From positions 1 through 14,999 of the forward strand of contig JACCZL010000838.1 of assembly GCA_013695975.1 (NCBI GenBank): 14,999 nucleotides of DNA, in the 5' to 3' direction. Within the stretch, counting starts at the first letter, position 1. The number at the start of each line of letters is the position of its first letter. The DNA is from Chloroflexota bacterium (GTDB lineage: Bacteria; Chloroflexota; UBA6077; JACCZL01). The translations under genes were made by a program, and so were the position numbers. Below the pieces are notes generated by a model. The model ran no database searches. It saw only the letters and a program-made list of their open reading frames with translations, and was not told the DNA's origin. Positions 1 to 7,379 of this stretch are shown here, in pieces.

Positions 1-10
1 CCCTCACCCA

Positions 11-36
11 GGGCGGGGCAAGCCCCGCCCCTACGT
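11..36. repeat. GC-rich palindrome, copy 1 of a dispersed repeat
   Basis: Perfect 9-bp arms, GGGCGGGGC (11-19) and GCCCCGCCC (22-30), are separated by AA and followed by CTACGTG. The same right flank (CGCCCCTACGTG) occurs in the palindrome between manC and secF near 14000, so both look like members of one REP-like family. The left edge here (CCCA) does not match the GTAGG edge of the other copy, so this copy has decayed on one side. No T-tract follows, so a classical terminator role is not shown. Confidence 0.6.
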
Positions 37-275
37 GCAACGTCTTGCCGTCCGCCCACGATCCCGCGCTATCTGAACGGAGTTGTTCTAGCCCGGCTTC
101 TTGTGCGCTGGGCGACGCCTGGGCAGGGAGGATGAGAGGGAAGAGGCGCTGAACCTCCGCGGCGGAACCCAGCGGGTAGCCAAGCCCGCCCGGCAAAGCT
201 GGGCAGCATCCGGCAGCGAGTCCAGCCTCGGTGCGGGCGCTGGACGTGGGAGCGGTTCCCGCGGTCCCAGGAGAG
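37..275. other. Non-coding or unassigned stretch
   Basis: Open frames cross this stretch on both strands, but they are Arg/Pro/Ser-rich, have no recognisable domain and no convincing ribosome-binding site, and look like GC-rich noise. The only structure seen is an inverted GAAC/GTTC pair at 75-88 with 6-bp spacing, which is not a standard LexA box. Just after the stop of the small membrane protein there is a weak GGGA/TCCC inverted repeat. Confidence 0.4.
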
Positions 276-569
276 TCACGCCGCCCGCCGCGGTTTGGCG
301 TGCGCTGCCGCCTCGTCCGTCCGCCGAGCGCTGGGCCGAAGGGTGAGCGGTAGGATCGGTCGCGGCAGACCGCGCAAGTCGCCGCTGCGCACGGGAGCGG
401 GGACGCGCCGCATCCGCGGGATGCGGATCGCCATCCTGCGCGGCCGCGGGGCACGCCCTGCCGTGATCCAGCGGTGGCACCAGCACAGTGTGGCCGCGAC
501 ACTGAGTAGCATCGCAAAGGCGAGCCAGGGATTGGAAAGCCAGATCGCGCCGTATTCGTCGATCGTCAT
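276..569 (-). CDS. Small single-helix membrane protein behind an SOS-type operator
   Basis: Not recognised as a known family. It encodes about 97 residues: a short N-terminus (MTIDEYGA), a hydrophobic segment at about residues 9-30 that ends in a Cys-Trp-Cys-His-Arg-Trp stretch, then a strongly basic Arg/Pro-rich tail. The likely topology is one membrane anchor with the basic tail in the cytoplasm. I chose the ATG at 569 because GGGAG (579-583) lies 9 nt upstream; the GTG two codons earlier leaves too little room. Third codon positions are roughly 80% G/C, which supports real coding, though the tail is low-complexity and translation could stop elsewhere. A LexA-like box lies about 100 bp upstream. 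By analogy with the small membrane-bound SOS division inhibitors of other bacteria (YneA, SidA, DivS types), a checkpoint role is possible. That is inference only, since no sequence similarity to those proteins was seen. Confidence 0.5.
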   Translation of the reverse strand: MTIDEYGAIWLSNPWLAFAMLLSVAATLCWCHRWITAGRAPRPRRMAIRIPRMRRVPAPVRSGDLRGLPRPILPLTLRPSARRTDEAAAHAKPRRAA

Positions 570-875
570 AGTCACGTACTCCCATCATGGTCGGTATCCC
601 GAGAACGCTCGGACGCAGACTCTGTGCCAACGTCGCCTCGGCCGTGGCGCCGCCGTTAGAACACTTGGTCCGAACTCATGTTCTAATATTTCGGGTCTGG
701 CGTCAAGCCCTTTGGCGTCACAGGCGCGTCTCAGTCGGACCGCCCATCGACATGCCTACCCTAATCGTCCAAACCGTGGCCTGTTGAGCACGCGCCGGAT
801 TCCCACGAAGCCACCGAGTGCGATGAGGGCGCTACTCGAAGGACATGGGCGTCGACCACCCGGCCGACAGGCCGA
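570..875. other. Intergenic region with SOS-type control site
   Basis: This 306-bp gap lies between the start of the small membrane protein and the stop of the glycosyltransferase gene, both on the minus strand. It holds the LexA-like boxes (659-683), a possible -35 (701-706) and the ribosome-binding site of the small gene. Nothing was recognised at 710-875. In particular there is no strong hairpin plus T-run to end the glycosyltransferase operon, only short GGCC repeats near 853-873. Confidence 0.5.
659..683 (-). promoter_or_regulatory. LexA-like SOS operator, tandem boxes
   Basis: Positions 671-684 read CGAAC-TCAT-GTTCT, a match to the Gram-positive LexA consensus GAAC-N4-GTTC with perfect half sites. 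Directly beside it, GAAC-ACTT-GGTC (659-670) fits with one mismatch; the two box centres are 13 bp apart. A TTGACG element (minus strand, 706-701) lies about 15-17 bp from possible -10 sequences (TAGAAC and neighbours) that overlap the main box, which is the usual arrangement for a repressor site. The only downstream gene in a sensible position is the minus-strand small membrane protein. The -10 match is poor, so the promoter assignment is weaker than the operator assignment. Confidence 0.55.
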
Positions 876-2558
876 CTAGCCCTGCTCCTCGTCCGCGTCG
901 GGCGGGACTTCCGGCCGCTGCTGGACGATCCCGGACACGCGGTAGACCCAGGCGTACTCGACCTCGTTGACGATGGCCGTGAACTCGGGCGGCCCCTCGG
1001 ACATGGCCTGTTCGACCGCCGGGGGAATGAGACCCCGCTGTGCCATGTTCACGTAGACGACGAAGTAGTCTAATCGAGTCGGCTCGCGGATCGGCGCTGT
1101 CGCACCACGAAAGAGCGGGCGGAGGACGTGGTGGTAGTTGGTCGAGACGGCGAGTCGCTCCGCGCCGGGCAACTGGTCGAGATAGCCCGCCGTCTGTTCG
1201 AGCCCCTCGCCCCATCCGACGATGATCGCCCGCTCGGCGCCGGCGGCCCCGCCGAGCAGCGGATTGTAAAAGGCGATCGGATAAGGATAGCTCTGCCAGA
1301 GTAGGGTGATTTGCATCCCAATCGGCACCACCAGCGCCACGGCCCGCGGTATGGTCGCCAGCTTGCGCGAGAGGGTCCAGAGCCCGACGCCGGCCAGCAG
1401 CACGAGGATTGGGATGACCGGCAGCATGTAGCGGTCGAACTTCTTGGGAGCCAACGTCATCAGGGCGATGAAGGGGACCACGTAGGCGAGCAAGAGCAGG
1501 CTCGGCACGAAGGGCCCCTGGCGGCGTCTCACCAGGAGCAAGGCGAGCAGTCCGAACAGCACGATCGGACTGAGCCGATAGGCGAGCGCGACGGGATAGT
1601 AGAACGGGCCGGGATCCCCGAGCATCGCCTGACCCATGAAGTAGTTGGGCCAGCGGTGTGGGTTTCCGCCGACCGAGAGGGCGAAGGCCGCGACTTGCTG
1701 GAGCCGCCCGATCGGATCAACCCACAAGGCCGGCCAGAGCGCTCCGTAGACGCCGGCCGCGATCAGTCCCCAGACGATCGTCGGCAGGAGCCCGCGCCAG
1801 CCGGTCCGCCACGGCCTCGCCGCGAGCAAGCCGACCATGCCGAGGTAGATCGGAAGGTAGGCCGCCGGCGCCTTGGTCAGCAAAGCCAACCCGCCGGCGA
1901 CCGCCGACAGCGCCAGGTAAGCCGGGCGGCGGCCCTGTCGCCAGTAGATCAGGCCGGCCAGGGCGCTGACGGTCATGAGGGGGGTGAGGAGGGCGTCGAC
2001 GTGGAGCACGCGCAGCATGCCGACGAGGTAGGGGTCAAAGAGCAGGAGCAGCCCTCCGACAGCCGCCGGCCCCGCCCCGACCAGCTTCCAGGCGAGCACG
2101 ATGATCAACACGGTCAAGGCCGCCGTGGCCACCACGATCGCCTGGCGTGCCGCCGACAGAACCTCCAGATAGCCTGGCCTCCGCTGGAGCACCAGGAAGG
2201 GGCTGTAGCGGATCGGAATGAACGGCTCCAGACGTTGCGGGCCCACGCCGAGCAGGCCTACCCACATCACCGTCACCCCAGGATGGCCCGTGCGGTAGGT
2301 CCGCCGGTGCTGCCGCTGGGCGAGGGCCGCGCCGAACCGCAGGGTCCGCTGGATCCAGAAGCCCTCGTCCGACGTCCCGTAGGTGTCGAGCCCGGCCAGC
2401 CGTGGCCCCAGGGCGAGGAAGAAGCAGCCCGACAGGAGGAGGCCGAGCGTCAGCGATCGAGCGAGCCGCCCCCTTGGTAGGGCGACAGCGCGTAGCGGTG
2501 ACCCCCGTCGGCTCGGGTCCTCGCGGGGGGGCGCTGCATCCAGCTCGTGCGCGGTCAC
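876..2558 (-). CDS. GT39/ArnT-like membrane glycosyltransferase (GT-C fold)
   Basis: A 560-residue protein with about 10-12 hydrophobic segments, typical in length for polyprenyl-phosphate-sugar-dependent transferases of the PMT/ArnT superfamily. The first helix (about residues 35-52) is followed by an extracytoplasmic loop with Asp64-Glu65 in TSDEGFW. An acidic residue in this place is the catalytic/metal site of GT-C enzymes. HPG (92-94) follows, also usual in GT39 proteins. A hydrophilic C-terminal domain (about 440-560) lies after the last helix. The start is GTG with AAGG about 9 nt upstream. It follows the DUF2752 gene by 21 nt and is probably co-transcribed with it and the L,D-transpeptidase gene. 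The acceptor (lipid, protein or cell-wall glycan) cannot be read from the sequence. Confidence 0.82.
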   Translation of the reverse strand: MTAHELDAAPPREDPSRRGSPLRAVALPRGRLARSLTLGLLLSGCFFLALGPRLAGLDTYGTSDEGFWIQRTLRFGAALAQRQHRRTYRTGHPGVTVMWVGLLGVGPQRLEPFIPIRYSPFLVLQRRPGYLEVLSAARQAIVVATAALTVLIIVLAWKLVGAGPAAVGGLLLLFDPYLVGMLRVLHVDALLTPLMTVSALAGLIYWRQGRRPAYLALSAVAGGLALLTKAPAAYLPIYLGMVGLLAARPWRTGWRGLLPTIVWGLIAAGVYGALWPALWVDPIGRLQQVAAFALSVGGNPHRWPNYFMGQAMLGDPGPFYYPVALAYRLSPIVLFGLLALLLVRRRQGPFVPSLLLLAYVVPFIALMTLAPKKFDRYMLPVIPILVLLAGVGLWTLSRKLATIPRAVALVVPIGMQITLLWQSYPYPIAFYNPLLGGAAGAERAIIVGWGEGLEQTAGYLDQLPGAERLAVSTNYHHVLRPLFRGATAPIREPTRLDYFVVYVNMAQRGLIPPAVEQAMSEGPPEFTAIVNEVEYAWVYRVSGIVQQRPEVPPDADEEQG

Positions 2559-2579
2559 GTCGGCGAGCCTTGGACCCGC

Positions 2580-3065
2580 TCAGTAGACCCAGACGCCGGC
2601 GACGAACAGGGGGAGGCGGACCAACCAAACGAGCAGGAACGCGCCGCTCGCCAACCACGGCAACCATCGACGCGCGCGCAACCCGAGCATCCCGCTTTCC
2701 TGGCTCGCATCACACCCCCGGCTCTTGGTCGGACCGAGCGAGAACCGAACGGACCGGAGCTCGGCGACGCTCAGAGCGAGCAGGGTCAGCAGAACGGCGA
2801 GTCCGAGAGGATGAAACACCAGCGCCTGACCGATGTCGCCGTGGGCGGCGGCGACGACGCTGCGCGTGAGCCCGCAGCCGGGGCAGGGGAGTCCGGTCAC
2901 CCACCTGAACGGACAGAGTGTTGGCAGGGCCGCCAGCCAGTCTGGCGACACCGCTGTTGCCACCAGCACGGCGCCGAACGCCAGCCTCGACGGGGTGACA
3001 GCGCTCGCGGACGCCCGTGCCCAGCGCCTAAGAATGGATGACGATCGGCGTGTCGATGGAGGCAA
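2580..3065 (-). CDS. DUF2752 membrane protein
   Basis: About 161 residues if the TTG at 3065 is used. The DUF2752 signature is clear: CPFRWVTGLPCPGCGLTRS followed by HGDIGQALVFHPLG, with three cysteines (CPF, CPGC) in the loop between two membrane helices and a further helix pair near the C-terminus. Family function is unknown; the paired cysteines suggest a metal or redox site. The TTG start overlaps the end of the L,D-transpeptidase gene by 38 nt. There is no better ATG, GTG or TTG before the first helix, so the start is uncertain and initiation may depend on translation of the upstream gene. The glycosyltransferase gene follows 21 nt downstream. Confidence 0.8.
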   Translation of the reverse strand: MPPSTRRSSSILRRWARASASAVTPSRLAFGAVLVATAVSPDWLAALPTLCPFRWVTGLPCPGCGLTRSVVAAAHGDIGQALVFHPLGLAVLLTLLALSVAELRSVRFSLGPTKSRGCDASQESGMLGLRARRWLPWLASGAFLLVWLVRLPLFVAGVWVY

Positions 3066-3807
3066 AGTCCCAGAGGAACTTGGCGCCGGCCAGCCGCATG
3101 CCGAGGCAGCCCTGCGAGCCGGGGTAGCCCCAGGTGGTGGCCCACCAGTTGTAGTGGATCGCCGAGCCGTTCCCGAGGAAATACTGGGTGTAGAGCACGT
3201 TCTTCAGGAGGTAGGTGGCCTGGATCGTGGGATCCGTCCGGCTATCCATCGTCTCGTTGGCGACGCGACGGAAGATCCGATACAGGCCGGGCCTGGTCAA
3301 CCCTTGCTTGCCGGCGGTCGTCAGGTCGCGGAAGACTTCGTCCTCGCCCTGCATCGCTCGGATCCGCTGCAGTGGGGTGATGTTGACGTCCAACCAGCGG
3401 CCGTCCTGTGCGAAGTCCGCCCAGAACGGGGTGTCGACCGGGCCGACCGCCTCGGACCCGAGATACAACTGCTGGTTGCTACGCGGGCTCCAGACTGGCA
3501 GGCGGTAGCCTTCTTGCGGACCATCGACGCGGAAGAGCCGTCCCTCGGACACCTCCGCGACTGCGCCGTCCAGCTCGTCGGCGCTTGGCCACGCCTTCGT
3601 TGGCAGGTGCGTCTTGACCCAGAACGACTGGAACGATGGATCGCCGGCTGGGCGCGCGATCTGCCCGCTTGGCTGACAGACGTCGGCTGGGCCGATGGCT
3701 TCGTCAGTGGTGCAGGCCGCGGCGCGGGGCACGCCCGAAATTGGCAGGGTCAGCACCGCCGCCACCGCGGGCGCGGTCCTCAGGAAAGCACGACGAGTGA
3801 TCTTCAT
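3028..3807 (-). CDS. Tat-exported L,D-transpeptidase (YkuD domain), variant motif
   Basis: A 259-residue protein with a twin-arginine signal peptide: TRRAFLR at residues 4-10, a hydrophobic stretch to about residue 25, and an AxA-like cleavage site near 29-31. The mature part ends in a YkuD domain (about 135-259): WLDVNITPLQRI, a TRPGLYRI segment matching the usual TPxGxF/I strand, His218, and the catalytic Cys234 in GSQGCLGM. The usual motif is S/T-H-G-C; here the His before Gly is Gln232. L,D-transpeptidases form 3-3 peptidoglycan cross-links or attach proteins to the wall. The ATG start has GGAG 11 nt upstream. A good promoter lies just upstream, inside the end of the deacetylase gene. Enzyme activity with the altered motif is likely but not certain. 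Confidence 0.82.
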   Translation of the reverse strand: MKITRRAFLRTAPAVAAVLTLPISGVPRAAACTTDEAIGPADVCQPSGQIARPAGDPSFQSFWVKTHLPTKAWPSADELDGAVAEVSEGRLFRVDGPQEGYRLPVWSPRSNQQLYLGSEAVGPVDTPFWADFAQDGRWLDVNITPLQRIRAMQGEDEVFRDLTTAGKQGLTRPGLYRIFRRVANETMDSRTDPTIQATYLLKNVLYTQYFLGNGSAIHYNWWATTWGYPGSQGCLGMRLAGAKFLWDFASIDTPIVIHS

Positions 3808-3844
3808 CGCTTGGCCTACTCCGTCCAGATGGCTGGGTCATCCC

Positions 3845-3875
3845 ATTATCCCGCCTTGGGTCCCTCTCCTGTCAA
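3845..3875 (-). promoter_or_regulatory. Sigma-70-type promoter for the L,D-transpeptidase operon
   Basis: On the minus strand a perfect TTGACA (3875-3870) is followed, after 19 bp, by GATAAT (3850-3845), which matches the -10 consensus at five of six positions. The spacer is slightly long. It overlaps the last codon and stop of the deacetylase gene and lies about 38 bp before the transpeptidase ATG. The L,D-transpeptidase, DUF2752 and GT39 genes could therefore be transcribed separately from the upstream GTPase group. Confidence 0.55.
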
Positions 3876-4567
3876 GAGCCGGTGTCCCATCGGCGGAACG
3901 CTTCCTCTCTGCGCAGGGCGTCGGCGAGGTCGCTAGTCCGATTGTTTCGGAGGAACATGGCGTGCTGGCTTCGGTGGGCCTGCGCCACCGCAAGCTTGGT
4001 CGAGAACCAGGGTGTGATGTCGAGCGAGAAGTCGGCCGGGTCGTCGCGATTGGTCAGCTTGTCCTCGGCGTTGGCGCCGGTATTGGCGCACCAGGTCAGC
4101 ATCTCGGAGGGTCTCCACGGGGCCAGCTCGGCCAGCGCGTCGCGCACGGTTCGGTGGGTGTAGACGTGCTGCGGATGGCCGTATTCGCCGTTGGACCCGT
4201 GGGTCACCACCACGTCAGGGCGGAGCCGCTCGAGGTGAACGCTGAGCGCGGCTCGAAACTGCTGGGATGTCGCGTCGATCGGGAGGGCCTCGCCGTCGAT
4301 CTCCATCCTGGGGTCGACGAAGTCGAGGAACCAGATGTCGCGCGCTCCGAGCGCCCGCGCCGCGGCTCGCATCTCGGCCTCGCGGTACACGCCGAGCCGC
4401 GCCTTCGGCCCGACCGGCGGCTCCCCGACCTCACCGCCCTCGCCACGAGTCGTGCAGAGCATGCTGAGCTCGTGGCCCTCGGCGACCAGCTTGGCCAGGT
4501 AGCCGGTCCCAAACAGCTCGTCATCCGGGTGAGCCATGATCGCGAGTACTGTTGTCACGTGCTTCAT
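3872..4567 (-). CDS. PIG-L/LmbE family zinc deacetylase
   Basis: About 231 residues from the ATG at 4567. The N-terminal AHPDDE motif (His13, Asp16) and the later GHPQH (His134) supply the expected His-Asp-His zinc ligands of the GlcNAc-PI de-N-acetylase/MshB fold; the second Asp supplies the catalytic base. The length is normal for single-domain, cytosolic members. The family removes acetyl groups from GlcNAc attached to inositol, malate, lipids or antibiotics, and the substrate here is unknown. MshB- or BshB-like thiol biosynthesis and glycolipid deacetylation are both possible; no mshC- or bshC-like partner lies in the window. TTG at 4573 and GTG at 4558 are alternative starts, the latter having GGGG at 9 nt. 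The gene begins 15 nt after the MtrA-like gene and is probably in its operon. Confidence 0.85.
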   Translation of the reverse strand: MKHVTTVLAIMAHPDDELFGTGYLAKLVAEGHELSMLCTTRGEGGEVGEPPVGPKARLGVYREAEMRAAARALGARDIWFLDFVDPRMEIDGEALPIDATSQQFRAALSVHLERLRPDVVVTHGSNGEYGHPQHVYTHRTVRDALAELAPWRPSEMLTWCANTGANAEDKLTNRDDPADFSLDITPWFSTKLAVAQAHRSQHAMFLRNNRTSDLADALRREEAFRRWDTGS

Positions 4568-4582
4568 CCCCAAAGGGCTACG

Positions 4583-5413
4583 TTAGCGAGCGAGCGATGG
4601 CAGGTCGATGGGCGTGTCCTGCTCGTAGCGAAGTCCCAATCGGAGGGCCGCCTCGGCGCGCTCCAGCTCCCGGCCCAGGTAGGCAGCATGGGCCAGCTCG
4701 GTGACCAGCCCCAGGCGGACCAGGGTGTGGCAGATCTCCTGCGCCGTTCTGCCAGCGACCACCCGCAACAGCGTGCGATCCTGCGAGTGGTGCTCGGCCT
4801 GGATCGTGGCTGTCTGTCGGTCGATGAAGATCAGGAAAAAGCCGCTCGCATCATAGCGCCAGTCTGCATGATCGTCCGAGCGGGCCTGGACCCTCTCCAC
4901 CGGTCGATCGATCCGTCCCGAAGGCCCGGCGGCGTCCACGCCCGCGCGCGCAGACTCGACCGACGAGGCCGCGGCATGGGCATACTCGACGATCTTGTCC
5001 GGGTCCATTTCTCCGATCAGATCGATCATCCGAACGTCTTGCTGAAAGCGGGCTAGCTCTTCTGGTCGCAGGTTCGGGAGGTACGGTTCTGGACTCTGGG
5101 AGCCGATCACCCGGAAATCTCCATCCAGGCCGTTGCAGTGGAGGCTGAGGATCGTCTGGCCGACTCCGTGGCGCGACTCCCGACCACAGAGGATCAGGAC
5201 GGTGAGGCTCGGATTGGCGACGAGATTCTGGACCATCCGCTCGATGCCGACGTTCTCAGTCCAGACCCGTCCGGCGATGGCAATCTCAGGACGGGAGCCC
5301 AGCAGGGGCACGAGGCTACGACTGGCGAGGGTGCAAACGGCGACTGGGCTGTTCGGGTTGCCAAGCATGAAGTCGCCGACGAGCGGCGGCCAGGCCTTGG
5401 ATGGATCGTTCAT
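4583..5413 (-). CDS. MtrA-like corrinoid-domain protein fused to a DUF4346 domain
   Basis: A 276-residue soluble protein. Residues 7-135 resemble MtrA, the cobamide-carrying subunit of archaeal methyl-H4MPT:coenzyme M methyltransferase. The shared pattern is WPPLVGDFMLGNPNSPVAVC, AIAGRVWTENVGIE, LILCGRES-RH-GVGQ, VIGSQSPEPYLPNL and RFQQDV. His82 in RHGVGQ falls where MtrA has its cobalt-ligating histidine (His84 in methanogens). Residues 187-270 look like DUF4346 (GFFLIFIDR, then AHAAYLGRELERAEAALRLGLRY), which occurs elsewhere fused to MtrA-like or pterin-related domains. There is no C-terminal membrane anchor as in true MtrA, and no other mtr gene is present. A role in methyl or corrinoid handling is inferred. 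The ATG overlaps the GTPase stop by ATGA, so translation is coupled to it. Assignment is from recalled family motifs. Confidence 0.75.
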   Translation of the reverse strand: MNDPSKAWPPLVGDFMLGNPNSPVAVCTLASRSLVPLLGSRPEIAIAGRVWTENVGIERMVQNLVANPSLTVLILCGRESRHGVGQTILSLHCNGLDGDFRVIGSQSPEPYLPNLRPEELARFQQDVRMIDLIGEMDPDKIVEYAHAAASSVESARAGVDAAGPSGRIDRPVERVQARSDDHADWRYDASGFFLIFIDRQTATIQAEHHSQDRTLLRVVAGRTAQEICHTLVRLGLVTELAHAAYLGRELERAEAALRLGLRYEQDTPIDLPSLAR

Positions 5414-7200
5414 CGAGACTCGCCTTCGGCGACGGCCAGCGGCGGCTCGCCCAGGCGCTGCTCCGGCCGCTCGACCAGTCCTTCGATCTCGGCCCGCAGC
5501 CGGCGGGCCCGTTCCTGGACCCCTTGCAACGCCAGGTCGGTCTCGCCGAGCCGCTCCTGTTCGGCGCGCACGAAGCGATCGTAGGGCGCGAGGGCATCTT
5601 TGATCCGCCCGAGCGAGCCGTTGAGCTCGCGGTCGAACTCAGTGCGTAGCGCCGCCGTCAAGCCTTCGCGCAGCTCGTCCGTCCGCTCCCGAAAGCGCTC
5701 GAGCGCCTGGCGCTTTTTCATGGGCAGGATAAAGAACCCGAAACCGGCCGCCAGGCTCGCAAACAGCAAGCCGGTCACGTCCGCAGCCGCCGAGCTGAAG
5801 ACGGCGAGCGTGACCGCGCCGAGAGTCACCGCGCCGGCCTCGACGGCTGTGGCCCTGGTGACCGCGTCGCGGACCGAGCCGCCGAGCTCTTCGGCCTCCT
5901 GGCGATGGTTGTGACGCTGAAGGACGTCCCGCGCCGCTCGCCCGACTGACTGAAGGAGGGAACGCCGATCGTACTCGAAGGATCCGGCCAGGCGGGCGCC
6001 GCCGGCCGACTCCCGCCCGCGTCGGTCGACCTGGTCGACGACGCTCCGCCACAGCCGCAAGTCCTGGTCGACCATCCAGTCGATCAGATCCTGCGCGAGA
6101 CGATCGATCTGCTCCGGCGCGTCGGCGACGACCTGGCGCTCGAACTCGCCACGTACCCGATCGGCGTTGAAGAGGTCGAAGATCCTGCCGATCCGCAGCG
6201 TTTCGTCGAAGAAGACCTGGCCCCGCTCGCCCATGGCGCGGATCACGTTCTCCAGCTCGGCCAGGCGCGGCTCGAGGTCGCGCTGCATGTCGTCGCGGTA
6301 GAGCTGGAGTTGCCGGTCGATCTGCTCGCTCGCTCGCAGGTCATCGCGCAGGACGCCGAGGCGTGCGGCCGCGGCGGCGCGCTGTTCGGCGACCAGGCGA
6401 TCGCCGACGCCGAGCGGGCTCAAGAGCTTGAGTTGGAGCCGGCCAACATCGTCGAGGGTACGCGCCAGAAAGGCCTCTAGCTCGGGCAAGCCGCTCTGCA
6501 GGCGGCTGGCGGCCGGGTCGACGCCATCGCCGCTCGCCCTCGCCAGGCGGGCCGAGACGGCGAAGATCTGGGGCACGAAGCCGAGCAGCGAGGCCGCGTG
6601 CTCCTCGATGAAGCGCCGCTGTGTGGCGAGCTCGTCCGAGCTGCGCAAGAGATCGACCTTGTTGAGGATCACGACGATCTTCTTGCCCCAGGCTCGGATT
6701 TGCTCGAGAAAAGCTCGCTCACTCTCGGTGAAGGGGCGGTCAGTTGACGTGACAAAAAGGACCAGATCGCTGCGCGGGACGAACTCCCGCGTCAGCCGTT
6801 CGTGGTGGCGAAGAATCGCGTTGGTGCCGGGGGTGTCGACGACGCGCACTTCGCGCAACGCCTCGGCAGGGAACGTCAGCTCGACGACGCCATCAGGGTC
6901 GACTCGTCGCGACGCCGGGCCGTGGGACAGCACCGTGATCGCCGCTGTCGTCGGCGTGACCCCCTCCTCGAGCACCTCGGCATCGAGCAGGGCGTTGACG
7001 AAGGCCGACTTTCCGGCGTTGAACTCTCCGACCACGACCAGCAAGAACAATTGATCGAGATCGACGATGGCTTGACGCAACACCGCCAGGTTCTCTTCGG
7101 GTGAGCCCGCCGTCGCGAGAAGCTCGCGGAGGTCACCGAGCAGCTCTCGCTCTGCCACCAGCAGCTCGGCCGGCGGGCCGCTGATAACGCCCGTCTTCAT
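5410..7200 (-). CDS. Bacterial dynamin-like GTPase
   Basis: A 596-residue protein from the ATG at 7200. The dynamin-type GTPase domain spans about residues 50-255: P-loop GEFNAGKS (58-65), switch threonines in TPTTAAIT, DTPG (122-125) and NKVD (180-183). Long helical regions follow, then a hydrophobic hairpin at about 454-493, matching the membrane paddle of bacterial dynamins, and a final charged coiled-coil segment. Such proteins bind and remodel or fuse membranes and help with envelope stress. I preferred ATG 7200 (AGGAG 11 nt upstream) over ATG 7281, which would add 27 residues of non-conserved sequence and intrude on the region shared with the divergent kinase. It is the first gene of the minus-strand series and is coupled to the MtrA-like gene by an ATGA overlap. 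Bacterial dynamins often occur as pairs; only one is present here. Confidence 0.87.
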   Translation of the reverse strand: MKTGVISGPPAELLVAERELLGDLRELLATAGSPEENLAVLRQAIVDLDQLFLLVVVGEFNAGKSAFVNALLDAEVLEEGVTPTTAAITVLSHGPASRRVDPDGVVELTFPAEALREVRVVDTPGTNAILRHHERLTREFVPRSDLVLFVTSTDRPFTESERAFLEQIRAWGKKIVVILNKVDLLRSSDELATQRRFIEEHAASLLGFVPQIFAVSARLARASGDGVDPAASRLQSGLPELEAFLARTLDDVGRLQLKLLSPLGVGDRLVAEQRAAAAARLGVLRDDLRASEQIDRQLQLYRDDMQRDLEPRLAELENVIRAMGERGQVFFDETLRIGRIFDLFNADRVRGEFERQVVADAPEQIDRLAQDLIDWMVDQDLRLWRSVVDQVDRRGRESAGGARLAGSFEYDRRSLLQSVGRAARDVLQRHNHRQEAEELGGSVRDAVTRATAVEAGAVTLGAVTLAVFSSAAADVTGLLFASLAAGFGFFILPMKKRQALERFRERTDELREGLTAALRTEFDRELNGSLGRIKDALAPYDRFVRAEQERLGETDLALQGVQERARRLRAEIEGLVERPEQRLGEPPLAVAEGESR

Positions 7201-7379
7201 GGCTGGCACAACTCCTGCAGACTCTCTCCGCAACCTGCGCGCGTCGGGTGGCGGTGCAGGGTACGTGCCAGAGGTGGCCATCGAACGGTTTGGAGCGCGT
7301 CACGGTGCGGACGGTTGGCCTGGTCCGCCACACGACCCGAGCCGCGGACGGCGCCATACATCCTGAGTGGACGTGGGCC

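Noticed and set aside
75..88. GAAC-N6-GTTC inverted repeat as a further LexA box
   Set aside because: The spacing is 6 rather than 4 bp, and no gene is placed to be controlled by it.
88..630. 180-residue minus-strand frame overlapping the small membrane protein
   Set aside because: TTG start without ribosome-binding site, Arg/Pro/Ser-rich low-complexity product; the overlapping 97-residue frame has better start signals and a membrane helix.
1311..2480. 389-residue plus-strand open frame
   Set aside because: Antisense to the GT39-like gene; product is Gln/Arg/Glu-rich without domains, a usual shadow in GC-rich DNA.
3695..5056. 453-residue plus-strand open frame
   Set aside because: Antisense to the PIG-L and MtrA-like genes, both supported by family motifs.
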